A stretch of DNA of 64,000 bases, taken from assembly GCA_021307315.1 (NCBI GenBank), contig JAJSPD010000031.1, positions 248,001-312,000 of the forward strand. The letters are read 5' to 3'. The DNA is from Bisporella sp. PMI_857. Taxonomy: Eukaryota; Ascomycota; Leotiomycetes; Helotiales; Helotiaceae. The notes beneath the pieces are model-generated. The model was not told where the DNA came from. It was given only the letters and a program-made list of their open reading frames with translations, and did no database searches. Positions 1 through 12,073 of the stretch are shown piece after piece (position 1 is the first letter of the stretch; each line of letters starts with the position of its first letter). Position numbers and translations under genes: made by a program.

Positions 1-538
1 CCCCACGTCTGAGGTGTCTCCCCTCCCTCAGATGCTACGGAAGCCTCTCTTGTAAGCAACGGTCTCTTCTGGGTCTTTTTTGGAGCAGCAGCGGTTTTTT
101 TTGGAGCAGGTGCCGCAGCTTTTTTGGCATCTTTAGGCTTCTCCTCACTCGGCCATTCCACATCGTGGCTAAAATCGATTCTCACTGTTGGGACCCATTC
201 ATCTAAACGCTTGTTGAAGTTATCGAAATTGCAGTAAAACTGGCGGCCACTTTTTGTCTCTTTTATACCAAGAATTTCTGCTCGTCTAGGATGACCGTCC
301 TACAAATTTTGTTAGATCATATAACTTTAAAAGCTGCTACCTCTCCATGATGATCGACGTTGTAAAGGGGCGATAAGCAGTCCTGACCTTAGCTACTATA
401 GCAATACATCCTATTCTTTGAGAATGTTAGCGAACGAGCTTGTGGCAAAGCTTGTGCCACTAACCTCAACGTGTCGACCGTTGCAGGTCCTTTCTTCCTT
501 GGTTCATTTGAATCGTGCAATTTATCACCACCTGCCAT
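1..538 (-). CDS. esa1: MYST-family histone acetyltransferase (ESA1-like), 5' part only
   Basis: This is the N-terminal part of an ESA1/Tip60-type acetyltransferase, the NuA4 catalytic subunit that acetylates histone H4; the gene runs off the left edge, so the MYST catalytic domain is not in the window. The start ATG is at 538 (MAGGDKLHDSNEPRKKGP...). An exon ending at 299 encodes the Tudor-knot/chromo-barrel core, with RRAEILGIKETKSG followed by FDNFNKRLDEWVP and a VEWP end, then a Lys/Ala/Pro-rich linker, as in the family. At least one short exon lies between 299 and about 470, but I could not join it in frame (see findings). The gene is head to head with the REX4-like gene, 231 bp apart. 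Identification rests on the chromo-barrel and linker. Confidence 0.85.
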
Positions 539-769
539 GATGAAATGACTGGTGAGATTGATGGAATTGAATTGTTTTAGATGACTAGTTGTTGTTGCGA
601 CAGCAGGTTGATGTTCAAGGATTACGAGGCTGAACTTTAGCGTGCTTAGTGGCATAAGTTTTGGCAGCCTTGTGCCTCAAGCCCTCACTAAATCTTTTTT
701 TTCACTTCTCTCATTGCCTATATCACGACTAAAAGTCACAATTATGAATGAATGCAGCACAACAACGCA

Positions 770-1944
770 ATGGCTCCTGAACTATCAAGCAATTGGAAGA
801 AGCTTCAAGAAAAGCTGAAGGAAGAGTCGAAAGCCAGTAAAGACAAGAAAAGAAAAGCTATACCTACAGAAAGACAATTGAACAGCATTGCGAAGAAAAG
901 ACGGCTTGAGGGAAATCCTGAGGGAACCAGGCCACTTGCGAAGCCTCGTGTGAAGAAGATGGGAAATACAATAGCTGCCCCAGTAGCAAAGGAATTAGAC
1001 ACGGCTAATGCTCCTTCTGCTTCTCTCGCACTCTGGGCAGAAGACAATGATATCTCGGCTAAGGATCTAGCAGCTGCGTATGGAGACAGCTTGAAAGATA
1101 CAACTGTTCAAGGTGCACAGGCAGATAAAGTCAACAGCGGTCTATTTCAAGACGTGGATATTGGTAAATACGTTGGCATCGATTGTGAAATGGTCGGTGT
1201 TGGAGGCGAAGAGGACCGGTCAGTGCTCGCACGAGTCAGCATTGTCAATTTCCACGGCACACAGGTATACGACTCCTTCGTTAAACCTAGAGAATACGTT
1301 ACAGACTGGAGGACTCATGTCAGTGGCGTGTCACCAAAGAATATGGCAACCGCGCGGACCTTTGACGAAGTGCAAGAAGATGTTGCCAAAATCTTAAAAG
1401 ATAGGATTGTTGTTGGACATGCAGTCAGAAATGATCTGGAGGCTCTCATGTTAGGACATCCCAAAAAAGATAGTAAGTAAGGTTTTCTTCGAACATCTGA
1501 AGATCTTGACACAACTTCTGTTCTCGACTTCTACTACTACATGATGAGCATCGTTGGTCCGTGTTACTGAGCGGCCTCAAGAACCGTCATATGACGATCA
1601 CCATTGCATTCAAGTGCATCTCTGAATGTTATTCTTGCTTTGTTATAGCCATTACGCATATTGAGAGTTAATTGCTAACTCTATCAGTTCGTGATACCTC
1701 TAGATTCTCAGGATTTAGAAAGTATAGTGCAGGAAAGACGCCAAGTTTGAAGAAGCTGGCGAAAGAAGTCTTAGGTGTTGAAATTCAAGACGGCCAGCAT
1801 TCAAGTATCGAAGATGCCCGTGCCACAATGCTCCTATTCAGACGATATAAATCTGCGTTCGATATGGAACATGCAAAGCAATTTCCAACATACCCACCCG
1901 GCTCGTCAGCGAACTCCAAGAAGAAGAAAAAGAGCAAAGGCTGA
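770..1944 (+). CDS. rex4: REX4-like 3'-5' RNA exonuclease
   Basis: DEDDh exonuclease of the REX4 family, which acts in pre-rRNA processing in the nucleolus. Exons are 770..1472 and 1688..1944 (319 aa). The 215-bp intron has a GTAAGT donor and a TGCTAAC branch site near the CAG acceptor. The N-terminal 130 residues are Lys/Arg-rich, as expected for a nucleolar protein. The Exo I motif IDCEMVG supplies D138 and E140, the Exo II Asp lies in VVGHAVRNDLEAL, and the Exo III motif GQHSSIEDAR supplies the His and final Asp. The C-terminus is a lysine-rich tail. An in-frame ATG at 752 would add six residues; I prefer 770 because MAPELSSNWKKLQ is the usual family start. Confidence 0.92.
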
Positions 1945-2198
1945 GTCAAGATGCATTATGCCTGCTTAAATTTCAATTTACCTGCATCAATCTATGTCTA
2001 GGATATATATCCCTATGCCAGACTGATGTCAATTTCAATAGAGAGGGCCTCAACACAATGAAGATGAATCATGTTCTACGCTATTCTAAAAGACATCAAA
2101 AACAAATATGGAGCATACGCCATCCCAAAATGCACGGAGGCACCTACAACTCCGCCCGCTTTGCCGACACATTACATGTACGTGTAATGCTATAACAG

Positions 2199-3740
2199 TT
2201 ATGTGGGGATGCCTTCCATTAGTTCCATGGCACCTTCACGACCGACAGTGATGATTACATCTCCTAGCGTCTTTGTAGCAAAGCCAGCTTCGCAATATGT
2301 AAAATAATACTGTTGCACATTTTAGTTGGTTGTACAAAGATGTTATTGCATGGGTAACACCTACCTCCCATTTCCTCCTGAACACCGCAACCTCTCTCTC
2401 ACCCATGTGCTCGTGTTCTAAGATCAACGCAGGGCGAATCCTCGACTCAAAATTCCTCATGAATTCTTGGTTCCATAATCGCAACGTCTTCGCATAATGG
2501 CCACCAATATTCTCGATTTTCTCAACTACCAGTGTCCCTTCGCTAGCTTTACTGATATTTTCAACCAATTGGGAAATGCTAGGCAAATGACCACCTGGGA
2601 ATATATATTTTCGAATGAAGTCTTCTCCATTGGCATACGCTTCGTATCGACCCTCTGGCATTGTGATGCACTGGAACATTGCGATTCCATCTTTCTTCAG
2701 TAGTCGATGGATACATGAAAAGTATGTCTCCAAGTATTCTCGTCCAACAGCCTCGAGCATTTCGATCGAGACGATCTTGTCATATGGGACTTTGGGTATA
2801 GGGAGTGCTCGATAGTCCATAAGCAGAACTTCAATTTTGTCCTTGAATCCAGCAGCAGCAATTCTCTTTTCTGCCAGTGCTTTCTGCTCAATACTCAATG
2901 TCAAGCTTGTGATTCGACACCCAGTTCTGCGTACTGCCTCGATCGCGAAGCTGCCCCAGCCAGTGCCAATTTCGAGAACGTGGTCACTTGATTTGATTTT
3001 TGCACCATCAATGAATCTGTTGAGTTTGGTCATTTGTGCATCCTCCAAAGTCTCTTCCTCCAGATCAGGAGAAGACGGCACGCGCCAGATGGGACAGGAG
3101 TATGTCATATCAGGCGAGAGAAAGGCAGCAAACATTTCGTTGGAAATATCGTAGTGGGCCTGTATGTTCAGGAGAGAATTTGAAAGGGTATTAGTGCTAC
3201 GAGCCAAACCAGTAATGGTGGCTGCTATGGAAGAGGTTAAGGTTGCCGCATTACCAAGTTGATTGCGGTTATGAATAAACAGCTACGATTCTCAGTTCTT
3301 ATCTCAAGAACTTTTCTGGCAGGAAGACGAACCTGGAAAAAACCCGACAAATCTAAACATTCCACTTCTTCCAACATATACGACTCAGCAAAGCCCATAT
3401 CACCGAAAAGAAATAAGCGGACCCAAAATGTCTCTTTCTTGATCACCAATTCTACTGTTTTCGGGCCCCGGCCTTTGTGATAAGGCGCTCTAATGTCATT
3501 GTGGCCATTTGTTCTCCTTTTATGTTCCTTGACTACTTTTTGGCCGAAGACCTGTATTCCGCCCAACACTTCGTCCTTAACTATGAGCGTCCCAAACTCT
3601 ATTCGAGAGAGGGTGGATTTGATCGCGAGTTTGGATAATGAAAGGGCGGGGCTCCATGATATGCTACCCAGAGTGCTGCGCAATAAATCGGTACCGTGGC
3701 CCACGGGTGCGGTGATAGCTTTTGGAAGATAGGAAGACAT
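2199..3740 (-). CDS. Cyclopropane-fatty-acyl-phospholipid synthase-like methyltransferase
   Basis: SAM-dependent methyltransferase of the CFAS family, which adds a methylene or methyl group to unsaturated acyl chains of phospholipids; the exact product in this fungus is unknown. Coding exons on the minus strand are 3740..3333, 3282..2365 and 2309..2199, giving 478 aa. The 50-bp and 55-bp introns have GTTCGT and GTAGGT donors; both joins keep phase. The last exon supplies the family C-terminus KWEYYFTYCEAGF...GDVIITVGREG. The SAM-binding motif VLEIGTGWGSF is at about residues 237-247, and HYDISNEMF precedes it as in the family. An upstream in-frame ATG at 3869 exists; MSSYLPKAITAP at 3740 is the better start. 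No signal peptide is evident. Confidence 0.9.
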
Positions 3741-6700
3741 TATTGAAGGCGCGTGTATTGCCCTCAGAAGAACAGTTGATCGATTTTCAAAATTTCGAGG
3801 AGAGACTTCACTAGGAATATGTTGGGGTCCAGACTCGCAGATATTACAATACTTCACTCTTTTCGCCAACCATGTCCCGTTTCTATCACAGATTCAAAAT
3901 ATGCACTGCGCGAGCCATGAAGACTAAGGAAATTTGGGAGGAAAAAAAGAGAGAGAAAGCTCAGGACACGCAAGAGAATAAAAGTAACAGTACTTTTCTT
4001 TCTCGTGGAAATCGGGATCTACAACTTGAAGCTGCCCCGCCATTAGTAGTGCATTTTTGCATCTTTTTTAGTGCGACGACTTGAATATACAAGGATGTAT
4101 GCAGAATCAACGAGGATCGTTCCTTTGAAGGAGATTGTCCCAAGCAATCATGCTGTTACAGCGGAACGTTTGTCAACCGTGTCTTTGCGCGATCACAAGT
4201 TTCAAGATTTTACCTGAATACCCAATTTATGATAAACAGAGTGCTTGCAGATGTTAAGCGACCAGGGCATGAATGGGATAGAATTGAGGTCATAAAGCGT
4301 AAAAGATGGAGCCGAGGATATAGAGGCTTTCTTAGTTTATGTAATGTACAAGGATCAAAGCCCACATTTGAACTTTCGTTCCGCGCAAGCTGTACCAGCT
4401 ATGAAACTTTTGAGCTACCCGAAACGATTTCAGTCCCTCACACGCTTCACCATCTTTCGCACAGACATGGAAAATAACACTAGGCGTTGAAAGTGACGAC
4501 AGACTGAAGTATTGACATTTAAATACTCACATATCTGGGCTACAAGCTATGCAAAATGAGAAGGCGCATCTTTTTCGACCAACCTTCCTTCAAATTTAGA
4601 TATCATCTCGAGCTGATACGATATATCAGATTTCTGTGTGGCGTATCTTCAGCTCTATCAAAGACAAAGCACGACCGCCTCGGCTGATAAATTCATATCC
4701 CAGACTTCAATCCCGGCAATAAGAATAACGGAACAGCATCCGCGACCTAGCCGTTAATTAGAGAAGACTGCATACCCACGAACAATCTACAATTATGGGC
4801 TGCCTAACCCCGAAGTTTTGTGAAGGTGCTAGTGCTATACGTTCCGCGGCGTTCTGTTTTAAACACGTGGAAACCACGTGAGTCCAGTCAATAACAGCTA
4901 AGTTTATGCTTAAAGCCTCCCGTCTTGGTAGTCCAGCTCTGACATTGCTATTCGCTGCCGTGCGTTTTGATTGCGGAGAGTCAGGGCTGGGCAGTTGCAG
5001 TCGGGGATCTTGTCATGCTCGCTCTTCACTGTTGCTCCCGCTTGTGCGTATTTCCTGCTTTCCAAGTACATATTTCTCAGTAACACCTTCTGATCGTTCT
5101 TGCATTGAATGTAAGCTTTTCATAATATACACGCTCTGCAATAGCCTTGCAACAGCCTCAAACTCTGTGTTAATAAATTACTGTCATGATGTCACATACA
5201 CCGCAGCCAGTATGAAGATCCTGTCCACACGTGTCAGCGGCCTGCTTATTCTGCCAGTAAAAGCAAACTACTGAGATCTGTCCAATGGGTGACATGCTAT
5301 ATGGATGCGTAAACATGTTGATGTGTGGTACTCTCGAATTTTGTCAGTTCCCGTCCTCAGCACCGTGAAAAAGATGCAGGATAGTCTTCAAGTATTTTTA
5401 TGTATCGCATTATGGCAAGGCCGCAAGGTTTGGCAGCTACAGAGTATGACTTGATGGTGTCTCAACGGCTACGTTCCAACTCTGGGAGTGCATTTCTGTC
5501 GCGACCCTCAAAAGCCTATGTTAGCCTGTGTCATAACCTTACCGTTGCTTCGCTCTACCCCGAACCAAAGGTGCGGGTTCTAGTGGGCTCAAAGACATGC
5601 CTTCCAGGTTGTCGGGCTTTCTGTATATGTGCCACCCCATGAATAGCGTGGTATTATCTTTCACCTGCTCTAAACCTGCCTCTGTAGTCCTGGGCGATCA
5701 TCTAAACTTTGGCAGGAAGTCAAAGTGGCTTGCAAGAGAGAGAACCGAAGACTGTTCTCTGTGCTCGTGATATGTAATTTCCAAGGACTATCCGACCGTC
5801 ATGGATTTGATCTTCAAAAGTCTCAAGTGAGTCCTACGCAAATCCTCACTATTTGCAGAACACCCTGCCTCGTTTTGGGCTCTTCTAGTTGAGCTGAGGT
5901 CTGGAAATGCATGTCATTTGCCGCTTTGTATTATTCTATTATTTTCATGCATAGCAAGTCACCTCAGGGAGGGGACCTATCGCTAAAACATCGAGGTTTC
6001 ACGATTTATGATTTAAGACTGCAAGTGTTCATTTCCTGGTCTTGCGTCATCACGGGTTGACATTTTGATTTATGAGCTAAGCAAGCTCATCCTGTGTTCG
6101 AAAGTATTTAGCTTCTGTGCATGGTTTTCATGCAACATTGCCTGGAAGTAGGCGCCAAGGTGGCGCGATGTCAGTCAGAATGTTGGGTCCCGTTGATCGG
6201 GGCCATCTTTCAAGCCCGGTTCTGAGATATTCTTTGTTTATTCGCTATACTCCTTCGGAGTTCCGTAGTACCGGCGGTCCTGCCCCCACTACCACATGGA
6301 TATTCACAGCGTAACTCCGTTTCGTGGGGGAGGTAGGAGGTTCTATCTCAAAAACATGATTTGGGTTGGTGGTTCACTAGCAAACTGTATTCAGGGTATC
6401 AATTGAATGAAGGTAATTCAACGATTTGAAAATGCATCTAATGATAGTAGAATTCAAGTCTCAAGATGTTCTACTTGATCCATGCACGAATTGAACATGC
6501 TGCCGTCTGTACGTTATTCACGGCTTCACCTTACTAAGATATTCTGCAGTAAGATCTGATGCATTCACTATTGCAGAACCGAAACATCATTAATAGGTGG
6601 TGGCATCCCAGTCCTTCTTAAGGGATGGGCTACTTCCTCACCACTGGTGATTGTGTGACGGAGGTAAGGTCTTTCTGGGCACGCTCACCACCGTATTATG

Positions 6701-7109
6701 TTGATCGAAGCCACTGCTAGCCAAGACCCACTTACCACAATAAAATCCTAGGTATAAATACAATATTACCGACTCCCGCTGCTCATCCCGACGTATTTAC
6801 GCCTGTTTGGCATCCTAGCTGTGTCAGCGCAAGTACCAGCACATTTAAAGGGCTACTTTTTGGCTAGCTAGACCACCATCACCAGGTCAGGAGGGTAGCA
6901 AAACAACCCATCTACCTTCAGCAGCGCCAGTAATTTTCACTTCTCGAAAATAGGTTTGACGATAGGATTGGCTGAGAGGACGAAGAGTGGTGTGGATACG
7001 ACATTGCTTTGAACAGCTCGTGAAACCAATATATACAAAACTGAACTCACAGCGCTGGGGAGTCACGATGGTTCTTTTGATATCGCGAGCCACTGCCTTC
7101 TGGACGAAT
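3741..7109. other. Gene-poor intergenic block
   Basis: A 3.4-kb stretch with no ORF that resembles a protein family, no recognisable tRNA and no terminal repeats. The longest open frame (4906..5274, plus, 122 codons) has no domain, no useful hydrophobic pattern and no splice signals extending it, so I do not call it a gene. The first few hundred bases are the promoter and 5' leader of the CFAS-like gene. Confidence 0.6.
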
Positions 7110-9336
7110 ATGGAACATTCACTGGGGAAACGTACAGGGAAACCTCGGCGAAGCAAAGGATGCTCAACTTGTATTAAGCGCAAAGTCAAGGTATTCATTG
7201 CTGCCTGTTCGGCCTACAATCAAATCTGACTTGTGGTAGTGCGATGAGAAAGTTCCCTCGTGTAGTCGTAGGAAGCCCCAAACAAAGAGTCTCCACCTGG
7301 TTCTATCATGAGTTTCAAAGATATTGAAGCAAGCACCTGAAATTTTCTCACCCATGCGATTTGGTCAGCGTGCACTGATTGATATCTAAGAAGACATTCC
7401 AATTCGTTATGATTTACTCCCCACATGCAGTCCTGGCTTAGCTGAATGATTACTGACTTGGCGTCATGGCAGAATGTCTAAAAGGTGGGAGGAAATGCTC
7501 AGGAGCTGTAAGCTTTACTTCTTTGATTAGCCGCATACTTGAAGGTCGTCTGTATCTATAGGATGAATGTTAATAGATGAGAAACATCGTATTTCTTGAA
7601 ATCATCCGAAGAACTTCATAGTACAACCACACTGATATTATAAACAGGCAGCTGCAATTTTTCTGAATACGGACTCCAACTTCGCTACGACATCTACGTT
7701 CGCTGCCCGAGATGTAGCCGAACGTCCGAGAGATGAAAGTAAGAATAAGAAAACCATATCCGCAAAGGTGCGACTCAAATCTGCATCGGACAAGCATGAA
7801 GAATCCCTGGATGAGAGAAGCGTAACAGAGACCCCGTCACCTACGACAGAGAATATTATGACCCCTCCACCCAAGGATCTCCTTTTACAGCTTCGCCGCA
7901 CAAATAGTAGCCGAAATGCCAGCTTCCCAACACAGGTCGATAGCTCGCATGTTATAACATACCAGCTACTCTCCTGCTTCGTGTACTTCTACGCTTGGAA
8001 TTCTGGAAAGACCATCATGTTCAACACATGGATGGGCCACTTGCCGGGAGTTTTGTCAAGAACGAAGTCACAAGCCGTCAGCAACTCTCTCATAGCTACC
8101 TCTATGGTGCACTGTGGGAGTCGGTGGGCTGATCAGCGCATATTAACGGAAGCATATAGGTGGTACGGAGCAGGGATCTCCAACCAGCGTAAAATGCTCC
8201 TTGATATGAATAAAAACAAACGAGAGCCAAGCTTTGAAGAGCTGTGTGCCCCGTTTTTGCTGGCCTTCTTCGAGGTTGCCCGTTGCACATCGCATAGCGC
8301 ATACTTCCACCATCTGTTAGGTGCAGCAAATTTATTAGGAACCTTCGGTCCGGAAAGATGTAAAGAGGGTGCTTTGTTTGATTTATTCCTCACTATGAGA
8401 TTACAGCTTGTGAGTATCTAAATTTTCTTCTAGCCGCTCTAACCAGATTACAAGATATATCCAACAGTAGTTATGCGGATTCCTTCTGTGCTTGGTAAGC
8501 CAGAATGGTTGAGCGTGCCATTCTTTGTGCGGAAGAAGACAGCCATGGACAAGACGATTGATATTTATACAGTTGGCTCTGAGCTACTTTGGCGTATTGA
8601 CGCGCTTAAAGCGTCATCAGTATTACCTGACTTGCAAGCTGCGGCTTTGGAGAAGGAAGACATTCAAGCACGTGGCCAAAGCCTCTTGTCAGATCTCGAC
8701 AGTATGTGGGAAGGAAAAAACCTTCGCGAATTTGCTCAAGCGCAAGGATGGAGCGGCGACAGCTTCAATGGCATGTCTGGCTTCGATCCTTCTGCTCTCA
8801 ACAGAAGAAGGATTCTGTCCGCCCAAGTGACAGACCAAGGTGAAGGGGCCGGTGGGAATGACGAATCTACGCCCCCTGAGATGTCTTTAGAAAGCCTGAC
8901 TGCGTGCTCCACGCTCGTGCGTCTTTATGCTGCATCACCAGCATACGGCCTTGGTCCTTCCAATGTGAGGGCGGCCGGTGCGCGGCTCATCTCATTTTAC
9001 TCGGCCGCCAGACTGTTGGTGCTCTCAATACTAGATCAGGTTGATGTTAGGTCCGCCCTGTTCGAGGAGCAAGTGGGGGCCCATGCCGAAAGCGTGTTAT
9101 CCGTGGCGGAATGGCTAGATGGGATGGATATTGGTTATGCGTATCTGAGGCTAGTCACGCCGTTGCATATCGTATACACAACGAGTCATATGGTGGCGCA
9201 TAAGAGACGGGTCGTGAGGCTGCTGATGAAGTGGATGGAGATTAGTGCAGTTGCTGGGATCTGTGAGATTGCGCTGAGATCTTTGAATGGGGTGAGAGCG
9301 GACGGGGTAGAGGGTGAGTTTGTGCCGAGCTTTTGA
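7110..9336 (+). pseudogene. Damaged Zn(II)2Cys6 fungal transcription factor gene
   Basis: Remnant of a C6 zinc-cluster regulator. Exon 7110..7190 encodes MEHSLGKRTGKPRRSKGCST and on through CIKRKVK; after a 49-bp intron, 7240 onward gives CDEKVPSCSRRKP, then a TGA at 7309. The expected CxxC after CDEK...C reads CSRR, so the fifth Cys is Arg and the sixth is not found. An open frame from about 7648 to 8409 and another from about 8453 to 9336 encode the long helical fungal-specific regulatory region (for example GKPEWLSVPF). The obvious GTGAGT donor at 8410 and CCAG acceptor at 8447 do not join in phase; only a weak AAG acceptor at 8452 would. It could still be a functional gene with unusual introns, but loss of the zinc ligands argues for decay. 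Confidence 0.6.
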
Positions 9337-9895
9337 GGATTTGCTTTGGAGAGTAGGATGCCCAGAGTTTGCGGGTTTCTAGCTTGTATGTTCTGAGGAG
9401 TGAAAGATTTCATGCCTTGTATCAAAAAGGACACCAGTTAGGGTAACTGGAGTTTGGAGAGGTCGCTTGCATTTACGTTGATACGGTATTGCACTTTAGG
9501 GTAGGAAGATACTAGAGCTAGGTGCCACATGAGCCACATCACCGCATAATTGTATACCGTGGTTGCCGAGCTTGAATGTCAAATTTCGACCCAGGTGACT
9601 TTCCTAAGTGGCATGCCATGTTTTCTTCCACCTTCTAGCATCCGATATGACGACCAGCTGGATAAGCTCAAATCACACAAAGCTTGTCTTTTGCTGTGCA
9701 ACGGCTGCTCGGCCGAATGGCATGCAAAGAAAAATGTTAGCTGTCCAATGGTCGTTATCCCCATGTTACATCTCTGAGATCCACTGGCATAGTTCCCATT
9801 TTGAGCATTTCGACGCCACATAGAAGTAGTTCACTTACAGCAACATGCAGGCATGAATCCACATCATGAGGTTAGCCACCGTTCCAGTTGTCTGG

Positions 9896-10748
9896 TCAAC
9901 TCACATTTGAATCCATCAACTCTGCCTTATACCTCTCTAAAAACCTAACAACTTTTTGCGCGCTCCTTCCCGTCCTTAAAATCAACCGTGTACTTACCCG
10001 CTCAACCCCCTTACACAAGCCCTTACGCCCCATCCATCCCAGCCTCTCCTCTCGACCTCCTTTTGTCCACGGCTCTGAAGGACAACAGATGCCTCTCCTC
10101 CACATCCCGGAACTCTCGCTTTCATAGCCGTTCTAGGTGACTGACAACAGGCATGCTATCGATCCCCAGATTCTCCAACTACGACTGGATAGTGGTCTCC
10201 CGCTCACACAAAGCCTCCTTCACCAAGTCTCGCATCCGGCCCCGCGATAAGGGACATGGAATTCCTCTATCACGTCATTCAACCACGTCCTTAGCACAGC
10301 GATAGACAGGGTTTCTCATTGAGGATGGGAGAAGAGGCGATGTGGAGGGGAAACGACAAACCCGCAGCTTTAGATAGCCGCCAGGATGGAGATTCTCATA
10401 TTCCTGCGAAATGACGTGATCCTAGGCCGTGCTTCCTATCGTCAGCGCGCGCAGGTGGATGTCGTCGAATTTATGGGAAGCAAGACGGTTTGTTCGCGTC
10501 TTGAGTGATGAATGTACAGTTTTTGGCACGCGAGAGGGGGGTTGCATGGAGGTGAGGTCGGTGCCTGTGACTTGCGCGCTGGGACGGAGGGGTGCGAATT
10601 CGCTGGCCTGGATTGTGTGTTTTTCTTGTGAGTCCTGAAGCCTCGTACGAAGGATTTGGATAGTTCGCGCCAACTTCTCGTTCCGCAACTGATATCGAGG
10701 TTCTGAGGGTGGTGATGTAGATAGATGCGAGGCTCTATCTCCCGCCAT
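9896..10748 (-). pseudogene. Stop-riddled coding relic, family not recognised
   Basis: On the minus strand an ATG at 10748 opens a 108-codon frame (MAGDRASHLSTSPPSEPRYQ...) ending in TAG at 10422. The same frame continues protein-like through further stops (TGA, TAG, TGA, TAA), with stretches such as DHVISQEYENLHPGGYLKLR and MRDLVKEALCERETTIQS between them. The TGA codons could come from CGA, and the TAG codons from CAG or TGG, by single C-to-T changes on either strand; the TAA before the last stretch is less clear. This is what a point-mutated (possibly RIP-affected) former gene of about 280 codons would look like. I do not recognise the family. It is also possible that only the first 108 codons are used. 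Confidence 0.4.
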
Positions 10749-11626
10749 ATATGGCTAACTAGATCTGGTGTTGAGGCTCTAGACGGTATATCCCTTGCTG
10801 TGAGCTGTTACTTACAAAAGCTCCGATATTTCAATAGTCCGGATCAATGACTTGTGATATTGTTGGAGATGGTACTCGTATTGAGACTCTGATATGTTCT
10901 TCCTGCTTTTGTGTGGGACCGGTTTGGCTATACAAATGAAGCACAATTACGAATGTGACTATAGAAAACCTGCTTTTTAATTCGATTGTCTAAAGTGTAA
11001 TCGTTGATATTGATGTCTGAGTCAAATTTCCACCTTTGTCAATGATCGGCTTTTGCTCTCCTTCCTTAAAATTTGAAGTAGACATACCGCTGGGATGGGA
11101 AGAAACTTCTGCTGCGACTCGAAGTATCACCAATATCTTTGCTAGGCATCAAGCTTCTGTACCTATAGTTATTCCTCAAGCTGTCAGAATAACGCGGGGT
11201 GTAGATAAGATCTATGTGTGATGTTTGGGAGGCCAAAGAAAGTTGGTCTCCTATGAGGTTGGTGTGGAGATCGGTTACGGCCCAGGTTTCGGTTCGGCTC
11301 CATTATTCATGATCGGACCGATCAGGGACGGGTAAAGGATATAGTTCGGCATGACAATCATTGCGCATGCTTATACGTAATCCAAGAATGTCTGGAAATA
11401 AAAACTCATGCGCATTTAGGATAGTAAAATAATACGGCCACGCCATAGACATTTCAGACATGCTGTGTTCGCAACGAGCTCCCAACAAAATCTTTACTCG
11501 GAGCATGTGTCGCAGGAGGACTCACGGATAGTACGACACACAAAGCCTTTTATTCGCTGTAGCCTCTGCGCAGCCCCCTATTATCAAGCTCGATCAAATC
11601 AAAATTACCTTGTCCCATTAAGTATC
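10749..11626. other. Intergenic, nothing recognised
   Basis: AT-rich spacer between the relic gene and the acylphosphatase. The short ORFs here have no domain or splice context. I see no repeats or RNA genes. Confidence 0.6.
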
Positions 11627-12073
11627 CTATGATCGCACCGAAAAGCCGCTTTCGCCTTCAACCACATCGATTTCCTGCTTCTCCAGCTTGTCGACTTTCG
11701 CAGCCGACGGGCCGATTCCCAAGTCCTTCACAAGCTTCTGAATGGCATCTTGTTCCCCCTGAGCTTCGCCCTGAACGTTGCCGTCGGGCGTGTTCTTGAC
11801 CCATCCCGTGATGTTGTATGCCCTGGCATGTTTTTTGGTATAGTATCTTCAGGCTGTCAGTCTGGTTTGTTCAGAGTCAGATCTTTTCTGATCGAATTAT
11901 ACCGGAATGAGACCCCTGGATGGATTTAGTGAATGCGTGTCATTTAATGCTTTGAGAAATCTTACCTTGGACTCGACCTTTGACGAGGAATGAGATCTGA
12001 TATTGATTCAAGTTAGCCAGGGTTTCAATAAGAATTCTTCTCTTGGATGAGATCAACCTACTCTTTGTGCCAT
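11627..12073 (-). CDS. Acylphosphatase, four exons including a 13-nt microexon
   Basis: Small enzyme that hydrolyses acyl phosphates. Minus-strand exons are 12073..12062 (12 nt), 11996..11966 (31 nt), 11915..11903 (13 nt) and 11846..11627; introns are 65, 50 and 56 bp, all GT-AG and all phase-consistent. The product is 91 aa, close to the family's usual size. The joined protein reads GRVQGVSFRYYTKKHARAYN and then GWVKNTPDGNVQGEAQG. The phosphate-binding Arg is R19, whose codon is split between the microexon and the last exon, and the catalytic Asn is N37. The microexon carries most of the VQGVSFR active-site loop, so skipping it would also shift the frame. No targeting signal is seen, so it is presumably cytosolic. 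Confidence 0.88.

Noticed and set aside
4906..5274. 122-codon plus-strand ORF in the gene-poor block
   Set aside because: No domain, irregular composition, no splice context, and overlapping noise frames; likely chance.
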